Shown here piece after piece: positions 43,987 to 53,358 of a stretch of DNA of 64,000 bases; the first letter of the stretch is position 1, and each line of letters opens with the position of its first letter. The position numbers and the translations under genes were made by a program. The notes under the pieces are model-generated. The model did not search any database and was not told where the DNA came from. It saw only the letters and a list, made by a program, of their open reading frames with translations. Source of the stretch: Amycolatopsis sp. 195334CR (GTDB lineage Bacteria > Actinomycetota > Actinomycetes > Mycobacteriales > Pseudonocardiaceae); NCBI RefSeq assembly GCF_017309385.1, contig NZ_JAFJMJ010000001.1, positions 3,534,001 through 3,598,000 of the forward strand, in the 5' to 3' direction.

Positions 43987-44441
43987 TGCCGGAGCTGGTG
44001 CTGTCGGTGCGCGTGGCCGCGCCCGCGGGGACGACCTGGCTGGCGCTGACCGACTGGGCGCGGCAGGGCGAGTGGATGCTCGGCACGCGCGTCGAGGTGA
44101 CCGCGGGCAACGGGCGCAGCGTGGGCTCGCGGCTGTCGGCGTTCACCGGTCTTCTGGGCGTCGGGTTCACCGACACGATGGAGATCACCGGCTGGGAGCC
44201 GCCGGTGCGGTGCTCGGTGCGGCACACCGGGCGGGTGGTGCGGGGGACGGGGTCGTTCCACGTGCACGCGCAGGGGGCCGACCGGTCGACGCTGGTGTGG
44301 TCGGAGCAGTTGAAGTTGCCGCTGGGGCCGCTGGGCCGGCTGGGCTGGCCGGTGGCGAAGCCGGCGTTCGCGCTGGGGGTGCGGTATTCACTGGACCGCT
44401 TCGCGCGGTTCGCGGAGTCCTATTCGGTGGGTGGCTCATGA
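43986..44441 (+). CDS. SRPBCC-family protein
   Basis: A 151-residue protein with a Bet-v-1-like/SRPBCC ligand-cavity fold: an opening strand ELVLSVRVAAPAGTTWLALTD, a DWARQGEWM motif and a closing long helix (LDRFARFAES). Such proteins bind lipids or aromatic molecules, or act as polyketide cyclases. ATG 43986 overlaps the preceding TGA. The middle strand TDTMEITGWEPPVRCSV is typical. No active site can be assigned, and the ligand is unknown. It forms part of the tagA operon. Confidence 0.85.
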   Translation: MPELVLSVRVAAPAGTTWLALTDWARQGEWMLGTRVEVTAGNGRSVGSRLSAFTGLLGVGFTDTMEITGWEPPVRCSVRHTGRVVRGTGSFHVHAQGADRSTLVWSEQLKLPLGPLGRLGWPVAKPAFALGVRYSLDRFARFAESYSVGGS

Positions 44442-45001
44442 GTTTGGTGGGCGCGGACGGGGTTTCGCGGTGTGCCTGGGGGAATTCGGCGCCGGATTAC
44501 GCGGAGTACCACGACAAGGAATGGGGATTTACCCTGCGCGGGTCGCAGGCCCTGTTCGAAAGGCTTTCCCTGGAGGCCTTCCAGTCGGGTTTGTCGTGGA
44601 TCGTCATCCTGCGGAAACGCCCGGCCTTCCGGGCGGCTTTCGCGGACTTCGACCCGGCCGCCGTAGCCACCTTCGATGACGACGACGTCGACCGCCTCCT
44701 GGGGGACGCGGGGATCGTCCGGAACCGCTCCAAAATCCTGGCCACGATTCGCAACGCCCGCGCCGTCCAGGAGCTGGACCAGCCCCTGGACGAACTGCTG
44801 TGGTCGTTCGCCCCTTCGTCGTCGCCGAGGCCCGCCACCATGGAAGACGTCCCGGCCATCACCCCGGAATCACGGGCGATGGCGAAAACCCTGAAGAAAC
44901 TGGGCTTCGCCTTTGTCGGCCCCACGACGTGCTACGCCCTGATGCAAGCCACCGGCATGGTCGACGACCACGTACGATCCTGCTTCCGCGCCACCTCGTA
45001 G
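44438..45001 (+). CDS. tagA: DNA-3-methyladenine glycosylase I
   Basis: A 187-residue enzyme that removes 3-methyladenine from DNA. Motifs: RCAWGNSAPDYAEYHDKEWG, LFERLSLEAFQSGLSWIVILRKR (catalytic E-x-x-Q region) and KTLKKLGFAFVGPTTCYALMQA. The Cys/His residues of the N-terminal zinc site are not all visible, as in several Gram-positive TagA proteins. It overlaps the SRPBCC gene by four bases. The Rv1210 homologue has the same neighbours in M. tuberculosis. A palindrome follows the stop. Confidence 0.93.
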   Translation: MSLVGADGVSRCAWGNSAPDYAEYHDKEWGFTLRGSQALFERLSLEAFQSGLSWIVILRKRPAFRAAFADFDPAAVATFDDDDVDRLLGDAGIVRNRSKILATIRNARAVQELDQPLDELLWSFAPSSSPRPATMEDVPAITPESRAMAKTLKKLGFAFVGPTTCYALMQATGMVDDHVRSCFRATS

Positions 45002-45011
45002 CCGCCCCGCC

Positions 45012-45068
45012 GTGCAGTGAATGTGGCTTTCACTGCGGATTCGGCTGTGAAAGCCACATTCACTGCAC
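45012..45068. repeat. 25-bp-arm palindrome, one mismatch
   Basis: Arms begin GTGCAGTGAATGTGGCTTTC and pair with a single mismatch around the loop GGATTCG. It is the only copy lying between genes in the same direction (tagA and the next gene). It forms the left border of the segment ending at the palindrome at 46134. Confidence 0.85.
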
Positions 45069-45111
45069 GTCGGGCCGAAAGTGTCGGTGCTCCGGAGCAG
45101 CATCGGCGACC

Positions 45112-46071
45112 ATGAAACCAAACATGGGAACCGAACCCTGCCTGCGTGACCACAGCAGGCACGGGGTCATCCGCGTCGCCAAGCTCGCCGAACTCGGCGT
45201 GCCATCGAGCACCACCTACCGGCGTTGCCAGCCGGGTGGGCCGTGGACGTACCTGCTGCCCGGGATAGTGCTCCTGGACAGAACGCGGCCGACCGCACGA
45301 CAACGCGTCGAAGCCGCCTTGCTCCATGTTCGTGGGGTCGGGCTCGTGACCGGCTTCGAGGCAGCTCGCCGTTACGGGATGCGCAGCGTACCGACGGGCA
45401 ACGAAGTGCACCTACTGGTGCCGGCCGACTGCCAAGTCCGCAGTCCCGGCTTCGTGCTGGTCGAGCGCACCACGTCCCTACCGGAGAAGACCATCGTGGG
45501 CGGTGTGCCGACGGCACCGCCTGCCAGAGCGCTGCTCGACGGGGTGCGGCGGATTCGCGACCGCGACGCGGTCATGGCGTTGCTGATCGAGGCACGCCAA
45601 TCCGGGCTCTGCACGCTGGCAGAGCTCGCGGCCGGACTGCGAACTGGTAGCCGTCGTGGCACCGCGCTACCTCGTACGGTGCTGAAAGCGTTGGCCGAAG
45701 ATGTCCGCTCGGTCGCCGAGGTGCACGCGGGCGCTATCTGGAGAAGAGCGGGACTGCCCCCGCCGCTGCGCAACCCCGTGCTCGTGCGTTCGGGCGGCAG
45801 TTACGTCGCGAGACCGGATCTTTGGTGCGACGAGGTGGCGTTGGCTTGGGAGATCGATTCCTTCGAACACCACTTCCAGCGAAGCGACTACGCCGGGACG
45901 CTGGAACGCAATGCTCGTTACGCCGGGGCGGGGGTGGTCGTCGTGCAGACCGTGCCCAGCAGGCTGAAGACCGCACCGGATGCGGTGATCGCGGAACTCC
46001 GCGCCGCCTACGAAGCGGCAAGGAATCGCCCACGCCCCGACGTGGCGATCCAACACCCCGACGCCGCCTGA
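45112..46071 (+). CDS. AbiEi-like/DUF559-type protein, possible antitoxin or endonuclease
   Basis: A 319-residue protein of a common actinobacterial type. The N-terminal 90 residues look like the AbiEi antitoxin winged helix (GVIRVAKLAELGVPSSTTYRR, then LVTGFEAARRYGMRS). The C-terminal part resembles a Vsr/DUF559 endonuclease-like fold, with YVARPDLWCDEVALAWEIDS, FEHHFQRSDY and GAGVVVVQTVPSRL. A true endonuclease would have a conserved D/E-x-K set, only partly visible. It may bind DNA as an antitoxin-like regulator. Codons are less GC-biased than its neighbours, and it lies between two palindromes, suggesting it was acquired. Confidence 0.65.
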   Translation: MKPNMGTEPCLRDHSRHGVIRVAKLAELGVPSSTTYRRCQPGGPWTYLLPGIVLLDRTRPTARQRVEAALLHVRGVGLVTGFEAARRYGMRSVPTGNEVHLLVPADCQVRSPGFVLVERTTSLPEKTIVGGVPTAPPARALLDGVRRIRDRDAVMALLIEARQSGLCTLAELAAGLRTGSRRGTALPRTVLKALAEDVRSVAEVHAGAIWRRAGLPPPLRNPVLVRSGGSYVARPDLWCDEVALAWEIDSFEHHFQRSDYAGTLERNARYAGAGVVVVQTVPSRLKTAPDAVIAELRAAYEAARNRPRPDVAIQHPDAA

Positions 46072-46087
46072 CCGGCAAGTAGCTGCT

Positions 46088-46134
46088 GTGAATGTGGCTT
46101 TCACAGCGAAATCCGCTGTGAAAGCCACATTCAC
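46088..46134. repeat. Perfect 21-bp-arm palindrome
   Basis: Arms begin GTGAATGTGGCTTTCACAGC and pair perfectly over 21 bases around loop AAATC. It lies between the AbiEi-like gene and the convergent enoyl-CoA hydratase gene. Same family as 18533-18587. Confidence 0.88.
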
Positions 46135-46168
46135 GCCACGAGGAGGGCGCGACGAGGCGCGCCGCGGG

Positions 46169-46972
46169 TTACTTTCCTTGGAAGGTGGGGCGGCGCTTGG
46201 TGACGAAGGCGTCCACGGCTTCCGCGTGGTCCGCCGTGCCGCCCAGGGCGGCCTGCGCGGATTCTTCCGCGGCCAGCGCCTCGGCCAAGGTGCTTTCGGC
46301 GGCGACCGAGAGCACCTCCTTGATCTTCGCGTAGGCGACCGTCGGGCCGGCGGCGAGGCGAGCGGCGATGGCCCCGGCGCGCGCCGCCAAGTCTGAGTCC
46401 GGCACGACTTCGCTCACCAGGCCCAGCGAGAGCGCCTCATCCGAAGAAACCTTCCGCGCCAGCAACATCAGTTCCGTCGCCCGGCCCAGGCCGATGAGGC
46501 GTTGCAGCGTCCACGACGCGCCCGAGTCCGGACCCAGCCCGACGTTCGCGAAGGCCATCAGGAAGTTCGCCGACGAAGCCGCGATGCGGATGTCGCTGGC
46601 GTACGCGAACGCGGCACCGGCACCCGCCGCCGCGCCGTTGACCGCGGCGATCACCGGCTTCGGCATCCCGGTGATCAGCTCGACGATCGGGTTGTAGTGC
46701 TCAGCCACCGTGTGCAACGGCGCCGGGTCGTTCGCCTGCAGCAACCCGACGTGCTCCTTCAGGTCCTGCCCGGCGCAGAACGCCTTCCCCGACCCGGTCA
46801 GCACCACCGCGCGCACCCCGTCGTCGGCCGCCGCGTCGCGGAGGGCGGCCAGCAGCCGCTCCTTCAACTCGACGGTGAGGGAGTTGTACGCCTGCGGCCG
46901 GTTCAGCGTGAGCGTCCGGACACCCGGCGTGTCCGTGCTGTCGCTCACCAGAAGAACGTCCTCTGTGGTCAC
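46169..46972 (-). CDS. Enoyl-CoA hydratase/isomerase
   Basis: A 267-residue crotonase-superfamily enzyme. The signature LNRPQAYNSLTVEL, the oxyanion loops SGKAFCAGQDLKEH and AAVNGAAAGAGAAFAYASDIRIA, and VGLGPDSGASWTL match fatty-acid hydratases or isomerases. The second catalytic Glu pair of classical hydratases is replaced by GLGPDSG, which also occurs in PaaG-like enzymes, so the exact reaction is uncertain. GTG 46972 follows AGGAG. It is a single-gene unit, divergent from the DUF3117 gene across about 190 bases. Confidence 0.85.
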   Translation of the reverse strand: MTTEDVLLVSDSTDTPGVRTLTLNRPQAYNSLTVELKERLLAALRDAAADDGVRAVVLTGSGKAFCAGQDLKEHVGLLQANDPAPLHTVAEHYNPIVELITGMPKPVIAAVNGAAAGAGAAFAYASDIRIAASSANFLMAFANVGLGPDSGASWTLQRLIGLGRATELMLLARKVSSDEALSLGLVSEVVPDSDLAARAGAIAARLAAGPTVAYAKIKEVLSVAAESTLAEALAAEESAQAALGGTADHAEAVDAFVTKRRPTFQGK

Positions 46973-47164
46973 TGCTGCTCCTGTCGTTCCTCGGGGTTCG
47001 ACTGGCGAGTCTGACACCCCGGCGAGCCGCATACCAGCACCGATGATGTGTGAAAAGATCGGTCCGCGCGCGCGGCCGCTCGCTGATGAGGGAGAATGGT
47101 TACTACCCGGTTGGCTTTGGCGAGCGCGACCCGGGCGCGCCGGTTGATACGGAGGGAGCACGCT

Positions 47165-47332
47165 ATGGCGGCCATGAAGCCCCGGACCGGAGATGGTCCC
47201 CTCGAAGTGACTAAGGAGGGGCGGGGCCTCGTGATGCGCGTACCGGTCGAGGGCGGTGGGCGTCTCGTCGTCGAGCTCTCGGCCGAGGAAGCGAAGGATC
47301 TCGGGGCCGCGCTCCAGGAAGCCACCGGCTGA
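47165..47332 (+). CDS. DUF3117 protein (55 aa)
   Basis: A 55-residue protein highly conserved in Actinobacteria: MAAMKPRTGDGPLEVTKEGR followed by GLVMRVPVEGGGRLVVELS and EEAKDLGAAL. The compact beta-rich sequence has no known function; M. tuberculosis has it as Rv1211, downstream of tagA as here. ATG 47165 follows GGAGGG. It stands alone, with a terminator hairpin 19 bases after the stop. Confidence 0.9.
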   Translation: MAAMKPRTGDGPLEVTKEGRGLVMRVPVEGGGRLVVELSAEEAKDLGAALQEATG

Positions 47333-47350
47333 ACGAGCTTCGGTTGGACA

Positions 47351-47377
47351 CCCCGGTCCCCGTCACGGAGACCGGGG
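47351..47377 (+). terminator. Terminator hairpin after DUF3117
   Basis: Arms CCCCGGTC and GACCGGGG pair perfectly over eight bases around an 11-base loop, followed by TTAACTCTT. It separates DUF3117 from the aminopeptidase. Confidence 0.65.
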
Positions 47378-47417
47378 TTAACTCTTGCCCGGATTCCGCC
47401 TGTTCTGGAGGTCGCTG

Positions 47418-48862
<1,445 letters not shown>

Positions 48863-48872
<10 letters not shown>

Positions 48873-49768
48873 TCCAGCACGTGCGCGCGGAAGGCGCGCA
48901 CGGCGGGGGTGAGGTCGGTCCCGGCCGACCAGACCAGCCCGATCGTCCGGGTGACCGGCGGTTCGAGCGGGACCTCGGCGACGCCCGCCGGTGGTCCCGG
49001 CTCGAACCGGGGGAGCAGCGCTACGCCCATCCCGGCGGCGACCAGCCCGCGCACGGTGTCCGATTCCTGACCTTCGAAGGCGATCGATGGGGTGAATCCG
49101 GCGGCGGCGCACAGTTCGTCGGTGATCTGGCGGAGGCCGTACCCCGGTTCGAGGGTGACGAAGGCTTCCTCGGCCAGTTCCCCGGTGTGCACGCGGTCGC
49201 GGGTGGCCAGCGGGTGCCCGGTCGGCACGCTCAGCCGCAGTTCCTCGTGGGTGAGCGTGAACGATTCGAACGCGGGGTCGGCGGGCAGCGGGGCGACCAG
49301 CGCGAGGTCCAGTTCGCCGGCGCGGAGCCGGTCGAGCACGTCCTGGCGCGACCCCTGCGCGAGGCTGAACCGCACGTTCGGGTGCGCGCGCCGGAACCCG
49401 GCCAGCAGCGAGGGCACCAGGGACCGGCCGAGCAGGTGGAGGAAGCCGAGCACCACGTGCCCGCGGTCCGGATGCACCTCTTCCCGAGCTAAGCGAGCAC
49501 CGCTCTCCAATAAGAGCAGTGCTCTCTCAGCGGTGTCGGCCAGCAGCTGACCGGGTCGCGTGAGCCGGACGCCCCGGCCGTCGGGCGCGGTCAGGGAGGC
49601 GCCGAGGCGGCGGCCGAGCGCGCCGAGGCGGCGGCTGGCCGTCGGCTGCGGCAGGCCGACCAGTTCCGCCGCCCGGGTGATGTTGTTGGTCACCCGGAGC
49701 GCGGCGAGCAGGGCCAGATCCGGCGCCAGCTCCTGGACAAAGCGCTGGTCGGTGGATTCATTCAGCAC
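48863..49768 (-). CDS. LysR-family regulator
   Basis: A 301-residue regulator. The N-terminal winged helix (LAALRVTNNITRAAELVGLPQ, then PTASRRLGALGRRLGASL) is followed by the substrate-binding domain (for example VVLGFLHLLGRSLVPSLLAGFR and DLALVAPLPADPAFESF). It is divergent from an MFS exporter gene with 62 bases between starts, so it probably regulates that gene, usually by activation with a small ligand. GTG 49768 has GATAAT seven bases upstream, suggesting a leaderless start. The ligand is unknown. Confidence 0.92.
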
Positions 49769-49787
49769 GGTATCGATTATCGCTTAT

Positions 49788-49805
49788 GGACGTATTGGAC
49801 GTATT
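49788..49805. promoter_or_regulatory. Tandem 9-bp repeat in the LysR/MFS promoter region
   Basis: GGACGTATT occurs twice head to tail at 49788-49796 and 49797-49805, in the short divergent region. AT-rich for this DNA, it could be a LysR-type site or overlapping promoter. There is no clear T-N11-A box to compare. Confidence 0.4.
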
Positions 49806-49830
49806 GGTTAGCGCGGCTTAGCTTCGGCCC

Positions 49831-51018
49831 GTGACCACTACCGCCCCCGCGCCCACGTCCGAGGTCGCCGCACCGACGCGACGGGTCACGGTGGCCGTCG
49901 CGGCGGCGGGCATCTCCTCGTTCGCCCTGCTCTACGCACCCCAGCCGGTGCTGCCGCAGCTGGCCGAGCGGTTCCACCTCGATCCCGGCGGCGCCTCGCT
50001 CGCGGTCAGCGTGGCGACCGGCGCGCTGGCGATCTCGGTGCTGCCCATCGCGACGCTGTCCGAGGTGGTCGGCAGGCGACGGGTGATCCTGGCGTCGGTG
50101 GTCTCCTCGGTGCTGCTCGGCCTGGCGCTGCCGTTCGCCCCGGACTTCACCTCGTTGCTGGTGCTGCGCGCGCTGCAGGGGATCGCCATCGCGGGCTTCG
50201 CCGGGGTCGCCGCGGCCTACCTCGCCGAACGCCTCGGCAAGGCCGGGGTGGCCGCGGCGGTGGGCGCGATGATCGCCGGGAACACCGTCGGCGGCATGCT
50301 CGGGCGGCTGTCGAGCGGGTTCGCCGCCGACTGGCTCGGCTGGCCGGGCGCGCTCGGCCTGACCGCCGGGCTGGCACTGGTCTGCGCCCTGCTGACGGTG
50401 TTCACCCTGCCGAAGGCGGAGGTGCGCCGGGGCGGGTTCAAACCGCTCAGCGGGTTCCGCGCGGCGCTGTCCAGCCGGGTGCTGCTCGCGCAGTACGCGG
50501 TGGCGCTGCTCGCGATGGGGTCGTTCGTCGCGCTGTACAACGCGGCCGGGTTCCGGCTCACCGGCGACCCGCTCGACCTCTCGCCGTCGATCGCGTCACT
50601 GGTGTTCCTCGCCTACGCGATGGGCACCTTCACCTCGGGGTACGCGGGACGGCTGGTCGGGCGGTTCGGCAGGCTCCGCACGCTGGGCGGCGCGCTGGTG
50701 ATCACCGTGCTGGGCGCGTCGCTGACCATCGTCGACTCGCTGATCTGCGTTGCCATCGGGTTCGTCGTGCTGACCGGGGGCTTCTTCGCCGCGCACGCGA
50801 CGGCCAACGGCTGGGCCGCGGCCGAGGCCCCACCCGGCGCGCGCGGGCCGGCGGGCGGGCTGTACACGCTGGCCTACTACCTGGGCAGCAGCGTCGGCGG
50901 CACGGTCGGCGCGACCGTCTACGGGCACGCCGGGTGGGCGTGGCTCATCGCGCTCGCGGCGGCGTGGCTCCTGCTCGCCCTGCTGATCGCGGTGCTGGCC
51001 GCCCGGTCAAAGCACTGA
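49831..51018 (+). CDS. MFS transporter
   Basis: A 395-residue transporter with twelve predicted helices. The loop between helices 2 and 3 contains LSEVVGRRRVILAS, the MFS motif, and VLRALQGIAIAGFAGVAAAYLAERLGK matches the drug-efflux and sugar-efflux subgroups. It resembles YnfM/AraJ-type exporters by shape only. GTG 49831 has TAGCTT six bases upstream, so the message is probably leaderless. Regulation by the divergent LysR protein is likely. It overlaps the convergent methyltransferase gene by 12 bases. Confidence 0.9.
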   Translation: MTTTAPAPTSEVAAPTRRVTVAVAAAGISSFALLYAPQPVLPQLAERFHLDPGGASLAVSVATGALAISVLPIATLSEVVGRRRVILASVVSSVLLGLALPFAPDFTSLLVLRALQGIAIAGFAGVAAAYLAERLGKAGVAAAVGAMIAGNTVGGMLGRLSSGFAADWLGWPGALGLTAGLALVCALLTVFTLPKAEVRRGGFKPLSGFRAALSSRVLLAQYAVALLAMGSFVALYNAAGFRLTGDPLDLSPSIASLVFLAYAMGTFTSGYAGRLVGRFGRLRTLGGALVITVLGASLTIVDSLICVAIGFVVLTGGFFAAHATANGWAAAEAPPGARGPAGGLYTLAYYLGSSVGGTVGATVYGHAGWAWLIALAAAWLLLALLIAVLAARSKH

Positions 51019-51633
51019 CGCGACCAGCAGGCCGCCGCCGACCGGCAGCACCGCGGGCACCAGCCGGTCGTTCTCGCGCACCGCCCGCGCCACGTCCCGC
51101 ATGGCCAGGGTCTCCGGGTCCCGGCCGTTGCGGACCCCGGACAGCAGGTTGTGGAAGGCGATCACCCCGCCGGGGCGCAGCAACTGCACGCCCTCGTCGA
51201 AGTAGTTCGGGTACTCGGCGCGCGCGGCGTCCACGAAGACCAGGTCGTAGCCGCCCGCGGTGAGCCTCGGCAGCACGTCCAGCGCGCGGCCCATGATCAG
51301 CCGGGTGCGGCCCGGCGGCAGGCCCGCCTCGAGAAAGGTCTTGCGGGCCGCGCGGTGGAACTCCGGTTCGATGTCGATCGAGGTGAGCACCCCGTCCTCG
51401 GCCATGCCGCGCAGCAGGTAGAGCCCGCTGACCCCGACCCCGGTCCCGACCTCCACCACCGCCCTGGCCTGCAGCGTCGCGGCGAGAAAGCTCAACGTGG
51501 CCCCGCAGGCCGCGCCGACCGGGGCGCACCCCAGCTCGGCCGACCTGGCGCGCGACGCGACCAGGACCTCGTCGTCGGGCAGATAGCCCTCGACGAAGAC
51601 GCCCAGGTCGTCCAGGTGTGTGTCGGAGTGCAC
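51007..51633 (-). CDS. Class I SAM-dependent O-methyltransferase (Rv1220c type)
   Basis: A 208-residue methyltransferase. The SAM-binding motif is VVEVGTGVGVSGLYLL, TSIDIEPEFHRAARK supplies the acidic ribose ligand, and DLVFVDAARAEYPNYFD carries the metal/acceptor motif of catechol-type O-methyltransferases. The C-terminal FHNLLSGVRNG is usual. The acceptor is not known. The homologue Rv1220c lies upstream of sigE in M. tuberculosis, as here. GTG 51633 has TAACCT six bases upstream, a leaderless start. Confidence 0.9.
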   Translation of the reverse strand: MHSDTHLDDLGVFVEGYLPDDEVLVASRARSAELGCAPVGAACGATLSFLAATLQARAVVEVGTGVGVSGLYLLRGMAEDGVLTSIDIEPEFHRAARKTFLEAGLPPGRTRLIMGRALDVLPRLTAGGYDLVFVDAARAEYPNYFDEGVQLLRPGGVIAFHNLLSGVRNGRDPETLAMRDVARAVRENDRLVPAVLPVGGGLLVASVL

Positions 51634-51780
51634 GGAGTGAGGTTAGCGGGGTCTGTCGACATATCAGCGCAGGACGCCGGGCAGGTCCGCGAGAACCGGC
51701 GCCGAACACTTCTCAGGCTCCTCTCAGCGCTGTCTCACTACAACCATAAGGAAGCCGGACAGACTCTGGGCAAGGAACCG

Positions 51781-51806
51781 GGAACACCCTGCGCCGGGAC
51801 AGCGTT
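51781..51806 (+). promoter_or_regulatory. Possible SigE-dependent promoter upstream of sigE
   Basis: GGAAC at 51781-51785 and CGTT at 51803-51806 are 17 bases apart, close to the mycobacterial SigE pattern GGAAC-N15/16-CGTT. It lies 28 bases before the sigE ATG and would give autoregulation. The spacer is one base long, so it is tentative. Confidence 0.45.
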
Positions 51807-51833
51807 AGGGGAAGTAGTTGGGAGATCAGCCTG

Positions 51834-52463
51834 ATGGAGGTGCCTTCCCCCACGATGCAGAAGAGCACGCAGGTCGAGCCGGTGGCCGTCGACGAGGCCA
51901 CCGAGGCTTCCTGGACGCCGCCGTCCTGGGACGAGGTGGTGCGCGAGCACGCCGACCGGGTCTACCGCCTGGCCTACCGCCTCACCGGTAACACCCACGA
52001 CGCCGAGGACCTCACCCAGGAGACCTTCATCCGGGTGTTCCGCTCGCTCGCCAACTACAAGCCGGGCACCTTCGAGGGCTGGCTGCACCGCATCACCACG
52101 AACCTCTTCCTCGACATGGCCCGCCGCCGCTCCCGCGTGCGGATGGAGGGCCTGCCCGAGGACACCGACCGCATCGTGGGCGACGACCCGAGCCCCGAGC
52201 AGGTCTACTCGGACACCCACCTCGACCCCGACCTGCAGGCCGCGCTGGACGAGCTCCCGCCGGAGTTCCGCGCCGCGGTCGTGCTGTGCGACGTCGAGGG
52301 CCTGTCCTACGAGGAGATCGGCGCGACGCTCGGGGTCAAGCTGGGCACCGTGCGCAGCCGGATCCACCGCGGCCGCCAGGCCCTGCGTGCCTCGCTGGAG
52401 CGCGCGCGGGCGATGAAGCGGGAGGCCATCCCGGTGCCGTCCCCGGTGGGGGCGCCGGCATGA
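51834..52463 (+). CDS. sigE: ECF sigma factor SigE
   Basis: A 209-residue RNA polymerase sigma factor. Region 2 is [27 protein letters not shown], the linker holds [10 protein letters not shown], and region 4 is [28 protein letters not shown] followed by [16 protein letters not shown]. In mycobacteria SigE (Rv1221) governs surface-stress responses and is antagonised by RseA; the order sigE-rseA-htrA-tatB is the same here. I use ATG 51834; ATG 51855 is an internal alternative, and alternative SigE starts are known in M. tuberculosis. It overlaps rseA by four bases. Confidence 0.93.
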   Translation: MEVPSPTMQKSTQVEPVAVDEATEASWTPPSWDEVVREHADRVYRLAYRLTGNTHDAEDLTQETFIRVFRSLANYKPGTFEGWLHRITTNLFLDMARRRSRVRMEGLPEDTDRIVGDDPSPEQVYSDTHLDPDLQAALDELPPEFRAAVVLCDVEGLSYEEIGATLGVKLGTVRSRIHRGRQALRASLERARAMKREAIPVPSPVGAPA

Positions 52464-53101
52464 CCGAAGCGCGCGGTTGGGGACTGCCCGAGTCGCATCT
52501 GCTGCCCGACGCGGTGGTCGCGTTCGTCGACGGTGAGCTCTCCCTCGGCGCGCGGGACCGCGCGTCGAGCCACCTCGCTCGCTGCCCTTCGTGCGCGGGT
52601 GAAGTGGCCGCGCAGCGCCAGGCCCGCGCGGAGGTCAAGCGCGCGGACGCCCCCGCCATGTCGGCGGGCTTCCTGGCCAGCCTTCGCGACATCCCCCAGC
52701 ACACCGAGTTGAGCACCACGCCGGACAACCTGGCGATCACCGAGGACGGCCAGCTCGTGGCCATCCAGCGGCCCGATCGGGTGGCGGGCTTGCGGGACGG
52801 TTCCGCGCCGCTGGGTTCGTCGGCACCGCTCGGCAACTCGCGCAACGTGCTCGGCGGCGGCCGCTTCGGCGTGTCCGGCCGTCGGGCCGCGCAGGGTGCC
52901 GGGGTGGTGGTGTCCGGGCTCGTGCTCAGCGCGCTCGCGCTGGTGGTCACCGACGGCGGGGACGTCGCCGATCCGCAGCAGAACCCGCTTTCCGGCGTGA
53001 TGCCCGCGCAGTTCGGCGCGAACCCGGCGCCGGTGCCGAGCTTCGTGCCGCCGACGCCTTCCTCGGCCAGCACCACGCCGAGCGCGCCCGCGGGTCGCTG
53101 A
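52460..53101 (+). CDS. rseA: Anti-sigma factor RseA-type (zinc-binding)
   Basis: A 213-residue protein. The N-terminal zinc anti-sigma domain has the His-x3-Cys-x2-Cys motif [11 protein letters not shown], expected to bind SigE and release it on stress. One possible hydrophobic segment ([18 protein letters not shown]) lies at about 150-170, so this RseA is probably membrane-anchored. The C-terminal tail is rich in proline and serine. ATG 52460 overlaps the sigE stop (ATGA), ensuring equal amounts. M. tuberculosis RseA (Rv1222) occupies the same place. Confidence 0.9.
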   Translation: MTEARGWGLPESHLLPDAVVAFVDGELSLGARDRASSHLARCPSCAGEVAAQRQARAEVKRADAPAMSAGFLASLRDIPQHTELSTTPDNLAITEDGQLVAIQRPDRVAGLRDGSAPLGSSAPLGNSRNVLGGGRFGVSGRRAAQGAGVVVSGLVLSALALVVTDGGDVADPQQNPLSGVMPAQFGANPAPVPSFVPPTPSSASTTPSAPAGR

Positions 53102-53118
53102 CCTCACCGCCGCCGGAC

Positions 53119-53264
53119 TGAGCAGGCTCGCCGAGCCCGGTGCTGAGGCATTGCCGGGCGTTTGATGTCCGCTCGCGGGGTGGCTGAGCAGCCTGGGGCC
53201 GGCTCGTCGAGCTTCGAGCCCGTGCTGAGGCATTGCGCCGTCACCCCGCCGGGCGGCTGAGCAG
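53119..53264. repeat. Direct repeats in the rseA-htrA gap
   Basis: In the 257-base gap, CTGAGCAG occurs at 53119, 53184 and 53257, and TGCTGAGGCATTGC at 53141 and 53223, in the same order. It looks like an imperfect duplication of about 70-80 bases. No gene is visible here. It may have come from repeat slippage or an old mobile remnant. Confidence 0.6.
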
Positions 53265-53358
53265 GGGCGAAACGCCTACTTCACCGGCCAGGCGGCAGAA
53301 TTCCCGGCAAACGTCCGGCGTGGAATCGCGCCGACGCCGGTCACGCGTCGAGGAATGA

